Below are positions 61,422 to 64,000 of a stretch of 64,000 nt of DNA, piece by piece. The stretch comes from Polytrichum commune (taxonomy: Eukaryota; Streptophyta; Polytrichopsida; Polytrichales; Polytrichaceae): the NCBI GenBank assembly GCA_950295325.1, contig OX485807.1, positions 32,149,666 through 32,213,665 on the forward strand, written 5' to 3'. Positions within the stretch are counted from its first letter, which is position 1; each line of letters opens with the position of its first letter. A program made the position numbers and the translations under genes. The notes under the pieces are model-generated. The model was not told where the DNA came from. It saw nothing but the letters and a program-made list of their open reading frames with translations, and searched no databases.

Positions 61422-63634
61422 CTATTTGTCTCTCATGCTGTTAGTGGAACATGGAAATAAGGCCCCACTCATGGGCTTTGGGGAAGGTATCGTGGTTTGG
61501 GCAGCAGTTGATACAGTGCTGATCACATTGTAAGAAGGCCCACTGAGCCGGTCATGAAGTGTTGTGGAAGGTGAGACAAGCCCAACGGGAAGTTCTGCTT
61601 CAATAGGTAACCAACTGCGATCTGCCTCGCTGGGGAGGGGAGACAAGGATGCTGATGGTTTACTCTGAAGCAGTGAACCTTTGTCGGTGAACGTACTCCT
61701 CTCTGTTTTTGTTGATCAGTAAACAAACAGAAAAGTTGTTAGTCAAAACTCTTTCATAGGGTGTTGTCTGGTTCAACACTTTTGACTGCTGAGAGCTAAT
61801 GTCCACATTGGATTCAACATGGTCTTGACCAATGTGGATACGACATTTGGCAAAATTTAATTCCATAGATAATGATTTTGAGTTGAACCAGAGAACACCC
61901 TACAGTACACTCTCAAGTCTATTTGATGGCCACAGAAAATAAGAGACATGCAAAGGATAGGATCATTCTAAGGTGGGAGACATGATCAAAGAGCAGTCCC
62001 ACAAGACAGACATTAGAACACTCTTAGGAAGCTGCTTAGAGACTGAGCTCCCCAATATAGTACAAGCAAATGCTTAACAGTAAGTTTCGAAATGTAGTGA
62101 AGTGTACTATTAAAAAAAGAAAACAACAACTAGCAAGAATTAGTACATGAAACACATTGAGCTGAAGCTATTTGATTACAAACCTTGTGCAATAGGAGGA
62201 TTTGAACTTGTTACAGAGGGAGGTGGCCCAGTTGAGAGGGATGAGAGACCTTTCTTGAGTCGAGGCTGTAGCATACATGTAAACCGATCACTAAAACAGT
62301 TGGGCTTGACTAGAGTCTATAACCTCTTGCAAGACACAGATTATTCTAGGACCCACTTCACAAAAAGTTTGGGCTGCATATTTTGAATCCATCTAGATAA
62401 AACAACTAGCTATACTTTCAATGACAATTCTCTATATCTTAGATGGCGCTTTGAGATTATGGTATACCTTGGCTTGCTCTTCACAATACTTAACAGCTTC
62501 AGCCACAGTTCCAGCACGTCCATGTACCAAAGCGAATGCCCACATCAACAATTTTCGAGGAGTGCTAAGGTCTAAAGCTTCAGCTCCAACTGGGAGTCCT
62601 CCAGGCAATATCAAGTGAGGATTGGCCCCTTCTGCTCGGACAGGGAATTTTCCTGGCTGTATATGATATACATTGATTCCATTTGGAAATGGCCCAGAGA
62701 AGCTATCTCTATAAAAGACGTAAGCAGAACGTAACAATGCAGTTGCTTTCTCCAGATTGTCAACACTTGCTTGTGTGACCCGAACATTTTTCATTCTCTT
62801 GATGTGGGGAAGGGAATTTGACATCACTGTAATTCCGGTGTTAATCATACGGCTTGCTGAGGTAGATGGTTCACTTCCACTAGGAACACCATCTTTGGGT
62901 GACAGTAGTTTGGGAATAGAATGGACTTCATAAGAGCTTGTAGTAGTGAACTCATCCTGTACTTTGTGAAAGAGGGCCAAATCTGCTGTTACTAAAACAT
63001 ACTTTTTGAAATAACACAAATATAAATCAATGTGCTTTATCTAACTAAGTACATGAAAACTACCAAGTACCAGACACAGTTCACTAGACAGTAATCTCCA
63101 TAAACAGTTAATTGGAATCTCCATTGAAAGTGGATCGACAGTTCAGTAGACAGTAAAGACCTTTCAGGACATGACAAAATCAATTGCGAGTTGGGCGATT
63201 CTGAGCAGTCAAACATAAAAAGAATCCTGGAGATAAGAAATGGACACACTGGTACAGGTAGGTAGTTTGAGCATAAAAAGTGCAACAATAGATCCACATT
63301 TCAATAAATACCATAGCTATACTGAAGATCTGATGAGGAAATGAGAATGCCTGCAAAGAACAAAAAAGAAAGACATACCTGCAAATCTACAATAAGATGT
63401 GCTTCCTGGTCCCATGATGTTGTTGGGATAGCTTCTTGAGGAATAGTGGTAATGGAGCAGAGGGCAGTACAGAGAGCACGACACCATGCAAAGGAGGCAT
63501 GCTTACAAACTTGTGAAGATTGGGCCCCTACAAGCTTAGGATTTTTGAACCGTTTCCTGATTCGCTCATTCACAACCTCAAGAGCATCCACACGACCATC
63601 TACCTCAAGAAGTTGGATGTAGCGGTGAGTATAG
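61422..63634 (-). CDS. CABIN1: CABIN1-like (calcineurin-binding protein 1) C-terminal part
   Basis: Four exons on the minus strand: 63634-63379, about 62982-62468, 62265-62184 and 61702-61422. The last two junctions are GT-AG and in phase (0, then 1). The gene continues beyond the right edge. Recognised blocks are ERIRKRFKNPKL and HASFAWCRAL in the first exon, and ATALLRSAYVFYRDS and LDLSTPRKLLMWAFALVHGR in the second. The KKG motif of the family opens the third exon. The last exon is Ser/Thr/Pro-rich. Plant CABIN1 works with the HIRA histone-chaperone complex in the nucleus; upstream TPR repeats are out of view. The first junction has a phase problem: a phase-0 donor meets an acceptor that needs one more base. 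A small exon or a weaker donor (GT four bases on) could resolve it. Confidence 0.85.
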
Positions 63635-64000
63635 CTGCAAGAAAAATAAAATACCCTTGCTGTTAATGGTGACTACTACTTGCTTCTGCTCATGAGTATT
63701 CACTGAATTATGAAAATCGCCCATTGACTTGTAGACCATAAGAAGTCTGTCACTACATGCACTAATATGGGTTGTCAAGGAAATAAACTGCTATGTAACA
63801 AGAAACTCTATTAGTGACTCCAGCTTGAAGTAAAAGGAGCAACTAATAACATCAAGAAAACTGCTGAAGTATAGCGTTCACCTTGAGAATATGAATGATT
63901 GATTTACTATATTTTGACTGACTTGACTTTTATCATTAACTCCTAGAAAACTAGGCTTCTTCTCAGTCACTTATACAAACTACAGTATATTATGGGCAGA

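Overview
This window looks like nuclear DNA of a land plant. Four intron-containing genes lie on the minus strand, all in families that plants carry: an NF-X1-like zinc-finger protein, a peptidyl-serine galactosyltransferase, the separate B subunit of ATP-citrate lyase, and a CABIN1-like protein. Introns obey GT-AG, the DNA between genes is AT-rich, and it is packed with small inverted-repeat transposons and one decayed Ty3/gypsy chromovirus. The proteins align end to end with angiosperm relatives but differ at many positions, so a fern, lycophyte or gymnosperm seems likelier than a flowering plant. That is a guess; the sequence cannot fix the species.

Layout. 1-4.1 kb is the 3' part of a dead Ty3/gypsy element with a chromodomain and the start of a 3' LTR. 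4.1-21.6 kb has no gene I can support. It holds several families of small transposons, some nested in each other, a 45-bp minisatellite, and pairs of 200-300 bp tandem duplications. 21.7-27.9 kb is NFXL1 (4 exons, 1331 aa). 28.3-34.1 kb holds a duplicated promoter-side segment, a hAT transposase relic, a purine-rich tract and a textbook PIF/Harbinger-type MITE. 34.1-40.1 kb is the serine galactosyltransferase (8 exons, 864 aa, two homologous halves). 44.7-49.2 kb is ACLB (14 exons, 610 aa). 49.9-59.8 kb is repeats again: a four-copy local repeat, a tRNA-derived SINE, four MITEs and a 5S-rRNA-like sequence. 61.4-64 kb is the 3' end of a CABIN1-like gene.

The genes do not form a pathway. NFXL1 is a nuclear regulator, SERGT acts in the secretory pathway on cell-wall glycoproteins, ACLB makes cytosolic acetyl-CoA, and CABIN1 is a histone-chaperone-complex scaffold. 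The most distinctive content is the transposon set. At least four otherwise unrelated families share TAAGGTAG...CTACCTTA ends, three copies of one repeat family (called D1 below) are each split by a different insertion with a recognisable target site, and many elements carry clean TA, TAA or TTA duplications. All coordinates were read by eye; no search was run.
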